Shown: piece by piece, positions 8,755-16,854 of the stretch
How positions within the stretch are numbered: position 1 is the stretch's first letter
Layout of the letters: each line of letters begins with the position of its first letter
From: Rhizobium sp. EC-SD404
GTDB taxonomy: Bacteria > Pseudomonadota > Alphaproteobacteria > Rhizobiales > Rhizobiaceae
Assembly (NCBI RefSeq): GCF_902498825.1
Contig: NZ_LR701459.1
Location: forward strand, 3,416,564-3,480,563
Direction of reading: 5' to 3'
DNA length: 64,000 nucleotides
The notes under the pieces: model-generated
What the model was told of the DNA's origin: nothing
Databases searched by the model: none
Seen by the model: only the letters and a program-made list of their open reading frames with translations
Made by a program: the position numbers and the translations under genes

Positions 8755-9549
8755 TTAAAGCGTAAACTGTTCGCCCAGGTACAGGCGGCGAACATCGGGG
8801 TTCGCGACGATTTCATCCGGCCGGCCATGCGTCAGTACGGCGCCCTGGTGGATGATGTAGGCACGGTCGATGAGGCCGAGGGTCTCGCGCACATTGTGGT
8901 CGGTGATCAAGACGCCGATGCCGCGCTTTGTCAGGTGGCGGACGAGATTCTGAATGTCAGCCACCGCGATCGGATCGACGCCGGCAAAGGGTTCGTCGAG
9001 CAGCATGAAGGTCGGGTCGGAGGCGAGTGCGCGGGCAATTTCGAGGCGACGCCGCTCGCCGCCGGAAAGCGCGATGGACGGCGACTTGGCAAGATGGTCG
9101 ATATGGAATTCTTCCAGCAGCGAGGCGAGTTTCTCCGACCGCTTCTTCCGGTCGGGCTCCACCACCTCCAGCACGGCGCGCACGTTTTCCTCGACGCTCA
9201 AGCCGCGAAAGATCGACGCCTCCTGCGGAAGGTAACCGACGCCAAGGCGAGCACGGCGATACATCGGCATCTGCGTCACGTCGAAACCATCGATCTCGAT
9301 CGTGCCCTTGTCGACCGGAACGAGGCCCGTAATCATATAAAAACACGTCGTCTTGCCGGCACCGTTCGGCCCGAGCAGGCCAACGGCCTCGCCGCGACGC
9401 ACACCCAGGGACACGCCGTTGACGACGGCGCGCGACTTGTAGCTCTTGGTCAGCCCCCGCGCGATCAACGTGCCCTGGTAGCGCGCTTCGGATGGCGCAT
9501 TGCTATCGCGCGCAGGCGGCGCTCCCCGGTCGAAGAGAGAATTGAGCAA
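8755..9549 (-). CDS. lptB: LPS export ABC transporter ATPase LptB
   Basis: Cytoplasmic ATPase of the LptB2FGC complex that extracts lipopolysaccharide from the inner membrane. Walker A GPNGAGKTT is at residues 60-68, the signature LSGGERRRLEIARAL at 161-175 and Walker B FMLLDEPFAGVDP at 181-193. The 264 residues include about 28 extra N-terminal residues before the ATPase domain, which is common in alphaproteobacteria. It sits between lptA and rpoN, 21 bases after lptA and 125 bases before the rpoN start. Confidence 0.96.
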   Translation of the reverse strand: MLNSLFDRGAPPARDSNAPSEARYQGTLIARGLTKSYKSRAVVNGVSLGVRRGEAVGLLGPNGAGKTTCFYMITGLVPVDKGTIEIDGFDVTQMPMYRRARLGVGYLPQEASIFRGLSVEENVRAVLEVVEPDRKKRSEKLASLLEEFHIDHLAKSPSIALSGGERRRLEIARALASDPTFMLLDEPFAGVDPIAVADIQNLVRHLTKRGIGVLITDHNVRETLGLIDRAYIIHQGAVLTHGRPDEIVANPDVRRLYLGEQFTL

Positions 9550-9570
9550 GTGGATCGGTCCTTGAGGCCG

Positions 9571-10140
9571 TTATTCTGAGGGCCGCGAGGCTGGGTTCAA
9601 CTGGATCTGCACCCGGTTCCCGCAGCTTTCGAGGCGTGCATTGCCGTTGGCGACCTCGACCGTCAGCTTGCAGCCGACGAGGACATTGTCGCCTTCCGAC
9701 AGGACGACCCTGTCGCCGGATAATGTCAGGATTTCGTTCGACATGTCATAGGTTCCGGCATCGGCCGTCGCCGTCTGCTCGCCGGACTGGAGAAGCACGT
9801 CGTTGCGCAACTCGATCCGGTCGATCGCCGCCGTTCCAGTCGAGACCGAACCGCTGTCGCCGCTGTAGAACACGGTCATGGCGCCCGATTTCAGCACCAT
9901 TTCGCCCTGCACGACATTCACATTGCCCGTGAAATCGGCGCGGCCGTCGCTTTCGCTGACCTGAAGCTCATCGCTTTCGATCTGGATCGGCTGGTCCTCT
10001 GACAAAGCGAATCTGGAGCTTTGCCGCTCGACGGTTTGCGCTTGAAGAGATGGCGCCGAACAGGCCAGCGCCACAAGGACAAAGCCTGCATAACGGGTAG
10101 GACGAGCGAGCAACGAAGTATAAAAATTCATGGGGGACAT
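9571..10140 (-). CDS. lptA: Periplasmic LPS transport protein LptA (OstA-like)
   Basis: LptA forms the periplasmic bridge that carries lipopolysaccharide to LptD. The 189 residues start with a signal peptide (about 1-34, hydrophobic GFVLVALACSA, ending near SLQAQ). The beta-jellyroll OstA region follows, with repeated short strands such as PIQIESDELQVSESDGRADF and GNVNVVQGEMVL. It lies directly downstream of lptC, with adjacent stop and start, and upstream of lptB. Confidence 0.92.
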   Translation of the reverse strand: MSPMNFYTSLLARPTRYAGFVLVALACSAPSLQAQTVERQSSRFALSEDQPIQIESDELQVSESDGRADFTGNVNVVQGEMVLKSGAMTVFYSGDSGSVSTGTAAIDRIELRNDVLLQSGEQTATADAGTYDMSNEILTLSGDRVVLSEGDNVLVGCKLTVEVANGNARLESCGNRVQIQLNPASRPSE

Positions 10141-10141
10141 A

Positions 10142-10843
10142 TCAGTCGGCGCTTTCTTCGCGGCTGCTTAGCGTCGACGGATCGATAATCATCCGCACGT
10201 CACGCTCGAAAACTATGATCGCGCCGTTATCCCTGATCCGAACCGACTGCGCAACAAGAGACGTCTTGCCATTACGGATGACAACGCCGTCGTTGGTTTC
10301 CATGGCACCGACACCCATGTCGAACCTGGCGGATTGAAGATCGACTTCAAGTCCCCCTGTCGCACGCACGGTGAAGGGTGCATCGAGCACCAGCGTTTGG
10401 AGCAGGCGATCGTAGACCCCGCGTTCGGCCTCGACGCTGGCGATCTCATCATCATCGCCGACCGGCAGTTCCGCGTTGATCTCGCTCAAAGTTATGACGT
10501 CCGGCGTGGCGACATTCTGCGTGGCGCGCGCGGCATTCATGCTGAAGGTTCGCTGACCGTCGTTCTGACCGGAGAGCGCCGGATTTTCCATGACGATGAC
10601 ACCATTCTCCATCGTCATGCGGTCGAAAACGATGTCGGCGGGCGCGACACGAAAAGCGATCGAGGCGACGACGAACGCGATCGCCAGGCCGATCGAGACG
10701 ACGGGTAGCACTATTTTCAGTCGCTTGACCCAGGCGGAATGGCGCTGACCCTTGCGGTATTCGCGCGCAGCACGGCTCACTTCCGCGCCGCTCCCGTCTG
10801 CCATCGCATCACCCATTGCTGCCATTTTCGCCGCTCTTGTCAT
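10142..10843 (-). CDS. lptC: LPS export membrane protein LptC
   Basis: Bitopic inner-membrane member of the Lpt bridge; it accepts lipopolysaccharide from LptFG and passes it to LptA. The protein has 233 residues, with a cytoplasmic N-terminus, one transmembrane helix at about 44-66 (IVLPVVSIGLAIAFVVASIA) and a periplasmic beta domain containing MENPALSGQNDGQRTFSMNA. Sequence conservation in LptC is low, and the call rests on this topology plus the immediate lptA-lptB neighbours. A rnd gene, frequent upstream in rhizobia, is absent here. Confidence 0.88.
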   Translation of the reverse strand: MTRAAKMAAMGDAMADGSGAEVSRAAREYRKGQRHSAWVKRLKIVLPVVSIGLAIAFVVASIAFRVAPADIVFDRMTMENGVIVMENPALSGQNDGQRTFSMNAARATQNVATPDVITLSEINAELPVGDDDEIASVEAERGVYDRLLQTLVLDAPFTVRATGGLEVDLQSARFDMGVGAMETNDGVVIRNGKTSLVAQSVRIRDNGAIIVFERDVRMIIDPSTLSSREESAD

Positions 10844-10972
10844 CCGTCAAAGTCCGACCTTGTGCGCCAATATGGTTATTTTGCCGTTGACCGACCAGTC
10901 GATGGCGGCGCTTGAGCGATATTTCCCTCGCCGTCATGGCGCGGCGGTTGCGGCTCTGGTATGGAAACCGGC

Positions 10973-10986
10973 CACGTGATCACGTG
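10973..10986. repeat. Perfect 14-base palindrome abutting the sppA ribosome-binding site
   Basis: CACGTGATCACGTG is a perfect palindrome ending immediately before the AAAGGA Shine-Dalgarno sequence of sppA. It could be a protein-binding site or a hairpin that affects initiation. A few palindromes of this length are expected by chance in 64 kb, so only the position makes it notable. Confidence 0.35.
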
Positions 10987-11000
10987 AAAGGATTGTTATC

Positions 11001-11987
11001 TTGGACCAATCTGGCATCGCCGATCGTCGGCGGCTCAGGCGCAAACTGACTTTTTGGCGCGTTGTCGGACTGCTGGCCGTCGTGCTGCTCGTCTTTGGCC
11101 TCACCTACGCCGGTGGGTTTGCCGAACGCGGCGAGAAGGCGCAGTCGCATATCGCACGTGTGATGGTTTCGGGCGTGATCACCGCGAATGAAGACCTTCT
11201 GGACCGGCTCGAGGACGTACGCGACGATCCAAACGTTCGGGCCGTTATCATCGGCATCGAGTCTCCCGGCGGGACCACCTATGGCGGTGAGGTTCTTTAT
11301 AATGCGGTGCGTGAAATCGCAGCCGTCAAACCCGTGGTTGCCGAAGTGCGCGGGCTTGCCGCTTCTGCCGGCTACATGATCGCGAGCGCCACGGACCACA
11401 TCGTCGCTGGCGAGGCCTCCATCGTTGGCTCGATCGGCGTGATCTTCCAGTATGGCAATGTCTCCGAGCTCCTCGACAATATCGGCATCAGCGTGGACGC
11501 CGTGAAGTCGTCGCCTCTCAAGGCAGAGCCTTCGCCCTTTTCGCCGGCCAACCCGGAGGCCGAGGAAATGATCGGCCGGCTCGTCGCCGACTCCTATGAC
11601 TGGTTCGTGGATCTGGTCGCCGAACGGCGCGACATGACGCGACCCGAAACGCTCGCCATCGCCGACGGGTCGATCTTCACGGGGCGCCAGGCGCTTCAGA
11701 ACGGCCTCGTCGACGCGATCGGCGCAGAGGCAGAGGTTCGCGCCTATCTCGGCACGCGCGACGTCGACACCGATCTCGACATCGTCGACTGGGAGCCCGA
11801 AGGATCGGGCGGCTTTTTCTTCGGCCAGGCAGCGGCCGGCCTCATCGGTGGATTGTTCGGCAATTCCGCGCTTGGAAGCCAGGTTGTGTCAGCATTTACC
11901 GATCAGAAGTTGTTTCTTGACGGTCTGACCTCGGTTTGGCAGTTTGGCGGGCAACAAGCACGAGACGACTGGGGGAATACACCGTGA
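11001..11987 (+). CDS. sppA: Signal peptide peptidase SppA (S49 family, short form)
   Basis: Membrane-anchored serine-lysine protease that degrades cleaved signal peptides. The start is a TTG at 11001 with AAAGGA at 10987-10992, eight bases upstream; no better ATG is available. A single transmembrane helix lies at about 20-40. The nucleophile is Ser122 in [11 protein letters not shown] and the general base is Lys174 in [10 protein letters not shown], as in single-domain SppA enzymes. The 328 residues match the short bacterial form. The stop overlaps the GTG of ihfB, so the two are translationally coupled. Confidence 0.94.
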   Translation: MDQSGIADRRRLRRKLTFWRVVGLLAVVLLVFGLTYAGGFAERGEKAQSHIARVMVSGVITANEDLLDRLEDVRDDPNVRAVIIGIESPGGTTYGGEVLYNAVREIAAVKPVVAEVRGLAASAGYMIASATDHIVAGEASIVGSIGVIFQYGNVSELLDNIGISVDAVKSSPLKAEPSPFSPANPEAEEMIGRLVADSYDWFVDLVAERRDMTRPETLAIADGSIFTGRQALQNGLVDAIGAEAEVRAYLGTRDVDTDLDIVDWEPEGSGGFFFGQAAAGLIGGLFGNSALGSQVVSAFTDQKLFLDGLTSVWQFGGQQARDDWGNTP

Positions 11988-12274
11988 TAAAGTCGGAGCT
12001 GGTGCAGATCATTGCGTCTCGTAATCCGCACCTCTTCCACCGCGACGTTGAAAACATCGTCAATGCGATCCTGGACGAGATCACCAATGCTCTGGCCGAT
12101 GGAAATCGCGTCGAACTGCGCGGTTTTGGCGCGTTTTCGGTAAAGAACAGACCGTCGCGCTCCGGCCGGAACCCGCGTACGGGTGAAACCGTTTTCGTCG
12201 AAGAGAAGTGGGTCCCCTTCTTCAAGACCGGCAAGGAACTGCGTGAGCGCTTGAACCCCGATCAGATCGACTGA
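11984..12274 (+). CDS. ihfB: Integration host factor subunit beta
   Basis: DNA-bending nucleoid protein that pairs with IHF-alpha. The 96 residues from GTG at 11984 open with [20 protein letters not shown] and contain the DNA-contacting arm RNPRTGETV preceded by [13 protein letters not shown], typical of IhfB. The start is fixed by the GTGA overlap with the sppA stop and by a GGGGGA site eight bases upstream; longer in-frame starts inside sppA are rejected. It probably works with sigma-54 activators elsewhere in the genome. Confidence 0.97.
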   Translation: MIKSELVQIIASRNPHLFHRDVENIVNAILDEITNALADGNRVELRGFGAFSVKNRPSRSGRNPRTGETVFVEEKWVPFFKTGKELRERLNPDQID

Positions 12275-12344
12275 AAGGGTTCATCCAAGCCGCTGATCAA
12301 GAGGCTTGCTCGGCTCACCAGTCATTACCAAGAGGCGCTTTCGC

Positions 12345-12725
12345 GTGAGAAAACTCGTCAACATCCTCATTCTGTTGCCCATCGCCGTGATCCTGATCGC
12401 TTTGTCGATCGCGAACCGTGGGGCCGTGACGCTGGCGCTGAACCCATTTGCGCCCGATGACAGCGTTCTGTCGATCAGCGGCCCGTTCTTCGTCTTTCTC
12501 TTCGTGGCGCTGATGCTCGGCATCCTGATCGGCGGCCTGGCCACGTGGTTCACGCAAGGCCACTACCGCAACCGCGCCCGCAAGCAGCGCTACGAAGCTG
12601 CAAAGTGGCATAATGAGGCGGATCGGCAGCGCGAACGTGCCAACGATCTCGCCCGCCAGACGGGCGGGTCCTCATCGAATTCTTTGACAAGCGGGTCCGG
12701 ATCGACCTTGCCTGCCCGGACGTGA
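12345..12725 (+). CDS. LapA-domain (DUF1049) membrane protein
   Basis: A 126-residue inner-membrane protein of the lipopolysaccharide assembly protein A family. Two transmembrane helices lie at about 4-24 and 43-66, around ANRGAVTLALNPFAP, and are followed by an arginine- and glutamate-rich cytoplasmic coil. The GTG start at 12345 has AAGAGG nine bases upstream; an in-frame TTG at 12306 is less likely. The position just after ihfB is conserved in rhizobia. The E. coli relative LapA tunes lipopolysaccharide synthesis through LpxC; whether that holds here is inference. Confidence 0.85.
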   Translation: MRKLVNILILLPIAVILIALSIANRGAVTLALNPFAPDDSVLSISGPFFVFLFVALMLGILIGGLATWFTQGHYRNRARKQRYEAAKWHNEADRQRERANDLARQTGGSSSNSLTSGSGSTLPART

Positions 12726-12770
12726 TCTTCTGCCCGCCATTCTGCCCCTGATTTTGGAAGTGCGTTCTTC

Positions 12771-13742
12771 ATGCGCGTGATCTCTGCCAGCGAAGTCGAC
12801 CGTGCGCTCAGCTACAATGCCCTTGCCGGTGCGCTTGCCAAGACCTTTGCGGAGGGCGTTCAGGCGCCGACGCGCCACCACCACACGATCGAACGACCCG
12901 ACGGCGCGGACACGACGCTGCTCCTGATGCCGGCCTGGAGCGATTTCAACGCGCGGGGCACGTCAGCCGACGGCTATATCGGCGTGAAGCTCGTCACCGT
13001 AAGCCCGGACAACAACGCGCTCGCCAAACCCGCCGTCATGGGCGTCTACATTCTCTCCGACGGGCAGACCGGCGAACCGCTCGCGCTAATCGACGGGCAG
13101 GCGCTGACGGTCTGGCGCACCGCAACCGCATCGGCGCTCGCCGGCCGCTATCTCGCCCGCAAGAACGCAAGCCGCATGGCGATGCTCGGCGCCGGCCGCC
13201 TCGCTCCCCATCTCATCCGCGCCCATGCCGCGATGCGGCCGATCTCGCACGTCACCCTGTGGAACCGCAGCCGCGAAAACGCCGATGCGGTCGCCGAGGC
13301 GCTGCGCGACGATCCCTTCGAGGTTCGTGTCGTGGAAGACCGGGAGGAAGCGATCCGCGATGCGGATATCATCTCCGCCGCGACGATCTCGGAGACGCCC
13401 TTAATCGAAGGTCGATGGCTGAAGCCGGGCGCGCATGTCGATCTCGTCGGTGCGTTCACGCCGAAGCTTCGGGAGAGCGATGACGAAACGGTTCGTCGGG
13501 CGACAATTTTCGTCGATACGTTCGACGGCGCGCTCAAGGAGGGCGGCGATCTCGTCCAGCCAATCGAAGCAGGCCTCGTTTCGCGCGACGACGTGAAGGC
13601 CGATCTCGCCATGCTCGCAAGCGGCGCCCATCCCGGGCGCACCTCCGACGATGAAATCACGCTCTTCAAATCGACCGGCTGCGCGCTCGAAGATTTCGCT
13701 GCCGGCATTCTGGTCTACGAGACGATTACACGCGACACGTGA
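12771..13742 (+). CDS. Ornithine cyclodeaminase / mu-crystallin family protein
   Basis: An NAD(P)-dependent enzyme of the OCD/mu-crystallin fold, 323 residues. The nucleotide loop is LGAGRLAPH (about 139-147), preceded by the substrate-side segment GYIGVKLVTVSP and by TVWRTATASALA, both family signatures. Members act as ornithine cyclodeaminase, alanine dehydrogenase, or pyrroline/piperideine-carboxylate reductase, and sequence alone does not decide between them. It follows the LapA gene after 45 bases and may be the last gene of the sppA-ihfB operon, where I would have expected trpF. Confidence 0.88.
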   Translation: MRVISASEVDRALSYNALAGALAKTFAEGVQAPTRHHHTIERPDGADTTLLLMPAWSDFNARGTSADGYIGVKLVTVSPDNNALAKPAVMGVYILSDGQTGEPLALIDGQALTVWRTATASALAGRYLARKNASRMAMLGAGRLAPHLIRAHAAMRPISHVTLWNRSRENADAVAEALRDDPFEVRVVEDREEAIRDADIISAATISETPLIEGRWLKPGAHVDLVGAFTPKLRESDDETVRRATIFVDTFDGALKEGGDLVQPIEAGLVSRDDVKADLAMLASGAHPGRTSDDEITLFKSTGCALEDFAAGILVYETITRDT

Positions 13743-13839
13743 GGCGCGCCATCACTCCTGTTTTTGCCGAAGTACCGCGAACGCATTCGCCCGCGACCGC
13801 AGATGGTCGGGGCGAGCCCGACCACGACGATGGCACGCC

Positions 13840-14307
13840 TCAGGCCTGGGCATTGGCGTTGGCGTTGGCGCCGCTGACCACTTCGTTGAACTTGGCGAAG
13901 AACTGGCCGGCCAGCTTCTTGGCGGTGCTGTCGATCAGGCGAGAGCCCATCTGGGCGATCTTGCCACCGACCTGGGCCTTGCAGTCGTAGTTCAGCACCG
14001 TCTCGGTCCCGTCCTCCTCGAGCGACACGTCGGCACCGCCCTTGGCGAATCCGGCGACGCCGCCCTTGCCTTCGCCCGAGATCGTGTAGCCCTTCGGCGG
14101 GTCGATGTTTTCGAGCGTCACGTTTCCGTTGAAGGTCGCGGTCACGATGCCGATCTTCAGCTTGACCGTGGCGGCCATGGCGTTGTCGCCGGTCATTTCG
14201 AGTGACTGGCACCCCGGAATGCACTGACGCAGGATTTCCGGGTCGTTCAGGGCCTCCCACACCTTCTGACGCGGTGCCTGGATGCGTTCGCTGCCGTTCA
14301 TTTCCAT
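13840..14307 (-). CDS. CoxG-like SRPBCC-fold protein (carbon monoxide dehydrogenase subunit G family)
   Basis: A 155-residue SRPBCC (START-like) protein opening MEMNGSERIQAPRQKVWEAL, with DPEILRQCIPGCQSLE, both typical of CoxG. The start at 14307 has GGAGGA eight bases upstream. In carboxydotrophs CoxG helps anchor CO dehydrogenase to the membrane or, in recent work on mycobacteria, delivers quinone. No coxLMS genes are in this window, so its partner here is unknown. The C-terminus is rich in alanine and asparagine. It converges on the OCD-family gene. Confidence 0.85.
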   Translation of the reverse strand: MEMNGSERIQAPRQKVWEALNDPEILRQCIPGCQSLEMTGDNAMAATVKLKIGIVTATFNGNVTLENIDPPKGYTISGEGKGGVAGFAKGGADVSLEEDGTETVLNYDCKAQVGGKIAQMGSRLIDSTAKKLAGQFFAKFNEVVSGANANANAQA

Positions 14308-14435
14308 GAAGCCGTCCTCCGCGCTTTCACTTCGATTTCCGGGCCTTTCTTGCAATTCGCCGGGCGCTTTGCCAAGAGGGAGCGCAAGAGAATGCCTTAA
14401 AGTATGAGCCCGGCCATTTTGCGGCCCGCTCGCCC

Positions 14436-15443
14436 ATGGATCCGCCCTTGAGTGCAAAGACACGCCGCAGTCGAAGCAATGCGCCTGCCGAAGACGCGCA
14501 GAAACCGCCGCTTGCGGAACGTCCGCTGACGCAACGTCGCGGCGCGCGTCCGGCCGAGCGTGTGCCTGTCATTCTGGAAAGCGAAGGATCCGACGGTTAC
14601 CGGCTCGTCGACAGCGGCATGGGCGAGAAGCTGGAGCAGTACGGCCCCTACCGGATCGTCCGGCCGGAAGCGCAGGCGCTCTGGCAGCGCAGCCTGCCGG
14701 CAAAAGACTGGGATCAGGTCGACGCCGTCTTCACCGGCGACACCGAAGAAGACGGCATGGGGCGCTGGCGCTTCCCGAAGACGCCACTCGGCGAAACCTG
14801 GCCGATGAAGCTGCTGGACGTCGATTTTCATGGCCGCTTCACTGCGTTTCGCCATGTCGGCGTCTTCCCCGAACAGATGGCGCACTGGTCGTGGATGGCC
14901 GAGCGCATCGCGTCTGCCGATCGGCCGCTCAAGGTGCTCAACCTCTTCGGGTATACGGGTGTTGCCTCGCTGATTGCGGCGGCCAATGGCGCGGAGGTCA
15001 CCCATGTGGATGCCTCCAAGAAAGCGATTGGCTGGGGCCGCGAAAACCAGGCGCTCGCCCGGCTCGACGACAAGCCAATTCGCTGGATCTGCGACGACGC
15101 GATGAAATTCATCGCCCGCGAGGAGCGGCGCGGCAACCGCTACGACATCATCCTGACCGACCCGCCGAAATTCGGCCGCGGGCCAAATGGCGAGATCTGG
15201 CAGCTTTTCGACCATCTCGCGCTGATGCTCGACATTTGCCGCGAGCTCTTGAGCGAGCGGCCGGAAGGCCTCGTGCTGACGGCCTATTCCATCCGCGCGT
15301 CGTTCTATTCGATCCATGAGCTGATGCGCGAGACGATGCGCGGCGCCGGCGGCACGGTGGAATCGGGCGAGCTGATCCTGCGCGAAAGCGAAGCGGGCCG
15401 CGCGCTTTCGACCTCCCTCTTTTCACGGTGGCTGCCGCAATGA
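14436..15443 (+). CDS. Class I SAM-dependent methyltransferase, probable rRNA methyltransferase (RlmI-like)
   Basis: A 335-residue methyltransferase. SAM motif I LNLFGYTGVAS is at about 169-178 and the catalytic motif TDPPKFGRG at 241-249, the pattern of the RlmI/RlmK branch that modifies 23S rRNA. An N-terminal basic tail (about 1-45) is followed by a beta domain but no obvious PUA domain, so the exact base is not assignable. Its stop overlaps the TrmH-family start by four bases (ATGA), implying a shared transcript of two RNA methyltransferase genes and lspA. Confidence 0.85.
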   Translation: MDPPLSAKTRRSRSNAPAEDAQKPPLAERPLTQRRGARPAERVPVILESEGSDGYRLVDSGMGEKLEQYGPYRIVRPEAQALWQRSLPAKDWDQVDAVFTGDTEEDGMGRWRFPKTPLGETWPMKLLDVDFHGRFTAFRHVGVFPEQMAHWSWMAERIASADRPLKVLNLFGYTGVASLIAAANGAEVTHVDASKKAIGWGRENQALARLDDKPIRWICDDAMKFIAREERRGNRYDIILTDPPKFGRGPNGEIWQLFDHLALMLDICRELLSERPEGLVLTAYSIRASFYSIHELMRETMRGAGGTVESGELILRESEAGRALSTSLFSRWLPQ

Positions 15444-16276
15444 ACGAACGCCGCCGCATCGGCCAGGTGAAGGAAGTCACGAGCCTTACCAATCCGCTGA
15501 TCAAGGACATTCGCGGGCTTACCCAGAAGAAGAACCGCGAGGAAAGCGGGCAGTTTCTGGCCGAGGGCTTGAAGCTCGTCATCGATGCTCTCGATCTCGG
15601 CTGGACGATCTCGACGCTGATCTACGCCAAGAACGCCAAGGGGCGCCCGCATGTGGAGCCAACGGCGCTGAAGGCGCTGAACGCCGGTGCGCTGGTGCTC
15701 GAAGTCAGCGAGAAGGTGCTGTCGACGATCACGCGGCGCGACAATCCGCAGATGGTCGTCGGCGTGTTCGAGCAGCGCTATGGCAAGCTCGACCGGCAGA
15801 CGCCGGGCAAGGGTGAGACCTGGCTTGCGCTCGACCGTGTTCGCGATCCCGGCAATCTCGGCACGATCATCCGCACCGCCGATGCGGCGGGCGCGTCCGG
15901 CATCGTTCTGGTCGGCGAAACCACCGATCCCTTCGCGCTGGAGACGGTGCGGGCCACCATGGGCTCCATCTTCGCCGTGCCGCTGTTTCGAGCCTCGGTT
16001 CCTGATTTCCTCGCCTGGTGCGGAAAGCTCAAGGCGCCGCTCGTCGGCACACATCTCGAAGGCGCGGTGGACTACCGGACCATCGACTTCAAGAAGGCAC
16101 CGACCATCCTCTTGATGGGCAACGAGCAGCAGGGCCTGCCGCCGGAACTGTCGTCGGCTTGCTCGGCGCTCGCGCGTATCCCCCAGCAGGGCCGTGCCGA
16201 TTCTCTCAATCTTGCCGTTGCGACCGGGCTCATGCTCTTCGAGGCGCGCCGGCATCTTCTTTCCCTGGAGACATGA
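15440..16276 (+). CDS. TrmH/SpoU family RNA 2'-O-methyltransferase
   Basis: A 278-residue SPOUT enzyme. The knot motifs are visible: DRVRDPGNLGTIIRTADAAG (motif 1), ILLMGNEQQGLP (motif 2) and RADSLNLAVATGLMLFE (motif 3). An N-terminal SpoU substrate-binding domain starts with VTSLTNPLIKDIRGL. It is more like RlmB/TsnR-type rRNA methyltransferases than tRNA TrmL, but the target cannot be fixed. The ATG at 15440 overlaps the upstream stop, and its own stop overlaps an ATG of lspA. Confidence 0.9.
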   Translation: MNERRRIGQVKEVTSLTNPLIKDIRGLTQKKNREESGQFLAEGLKLVIDALDLGWTISTLIYAKNAKGRPHVEPTALKALNAGALVLEVSEKVLSTITRRDNPQMVVGVFEQRYGKLDRQTPGKGETWLALDRVRDPGNLGTIIRTADAAGASGIVLVGETTDPFALETVRATMGSIFAVPLFRASVPDFLAWCGKLKAPLVGTHLEGAVDYRTIDFKKAPTILLMGNEQQGLPPELSSACSALARIPQQGRADSLNLAVATGLMLFEARRHLLSLET

Positions 16277-16791
16277 CCCCGATGGCCAAGCCAACCGCCC
16301 TTTCCCGGCCCTTGCCGGCGCTTGGCCTTCTGGCGCTGCTGATTGCCGCCGACCAGGCGATCAAGCTGTGGGTCGAAGCGGCGCTGCCGCTGCAGCAGCC
16401 GATCGAACTGTTGCCGATGCTGGCGCTCTTCCGCACCTACAACGAAGGCATCGCGTTCTCCTTCCTCGCCGGTCAATCGGAATGGACGCTGGTTGCCGTG
16501 ACGACCCTGATCGTCTGCTTCGTCGTCTATCTTTGGCGGTCGACCGCGCCCGACCGCTTCTTCGCCCATCTCGGCTATGCGCTGATCGTCGGCGGCGCGA
16601 TCGGCAATCTCATCGACCGGGCGGCCTACGGTCACGTGGTCGATTATATCCTCGTCTATACCGAGACCTGGTCGTTTGCCGTCTTCAACCTGGCCGACAG
16701 TTTCATCACCGTCGGCGCGGTTTCGATCGTGCTCGACGAGGTTCTTGCATGGCGGCAGGGCCGGACCACTCCGAAAGATCAAGCCGAATAA
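16273..16791 (+). CDS. lspA: Lipoprotein signal peptidase LspA
   Basis: Signal peptidase II, the integral aspartyl protease that cleaves prolipoproteins at the lipidated cysteine. Four transmembrane helices are evident in 172 residues. The two catalytic aspartates are in HVVDYI and NLADSFIT, with the conserved NEGIAFSFL and GNLIDRAAYG. The first ATG (16273) overlaps the upstream stop but lies only two bases after GGAG; the second ATG at 16282 (169 residues) has better spacing and may be the real start. The substrate pathway continues with lnt at 24.9 kb. Confidence 0.94.
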   Translation: MTPMAKPTALSRPLPALGLLALLIAADQAIKLWVEAALPLQQPIELLPMLALFRTYNEGIAFSFLAGQSEWTLVAVTTLIVCFVVYLWRSTAPDRFFAHLGYALIVGGAIGNLIDRAAYGHVVDYILVYTETWSFAVFNLADSFITVGAVSIVLDEVLAWRQGRTTPKDQAE

Positions 16792-16854
16792 GGTTTCGCA
16801 TCGGGCAAGACGCGCCTATCTCTGGCAGACGATCGCAAGCGAAGGAGGAAGCGC

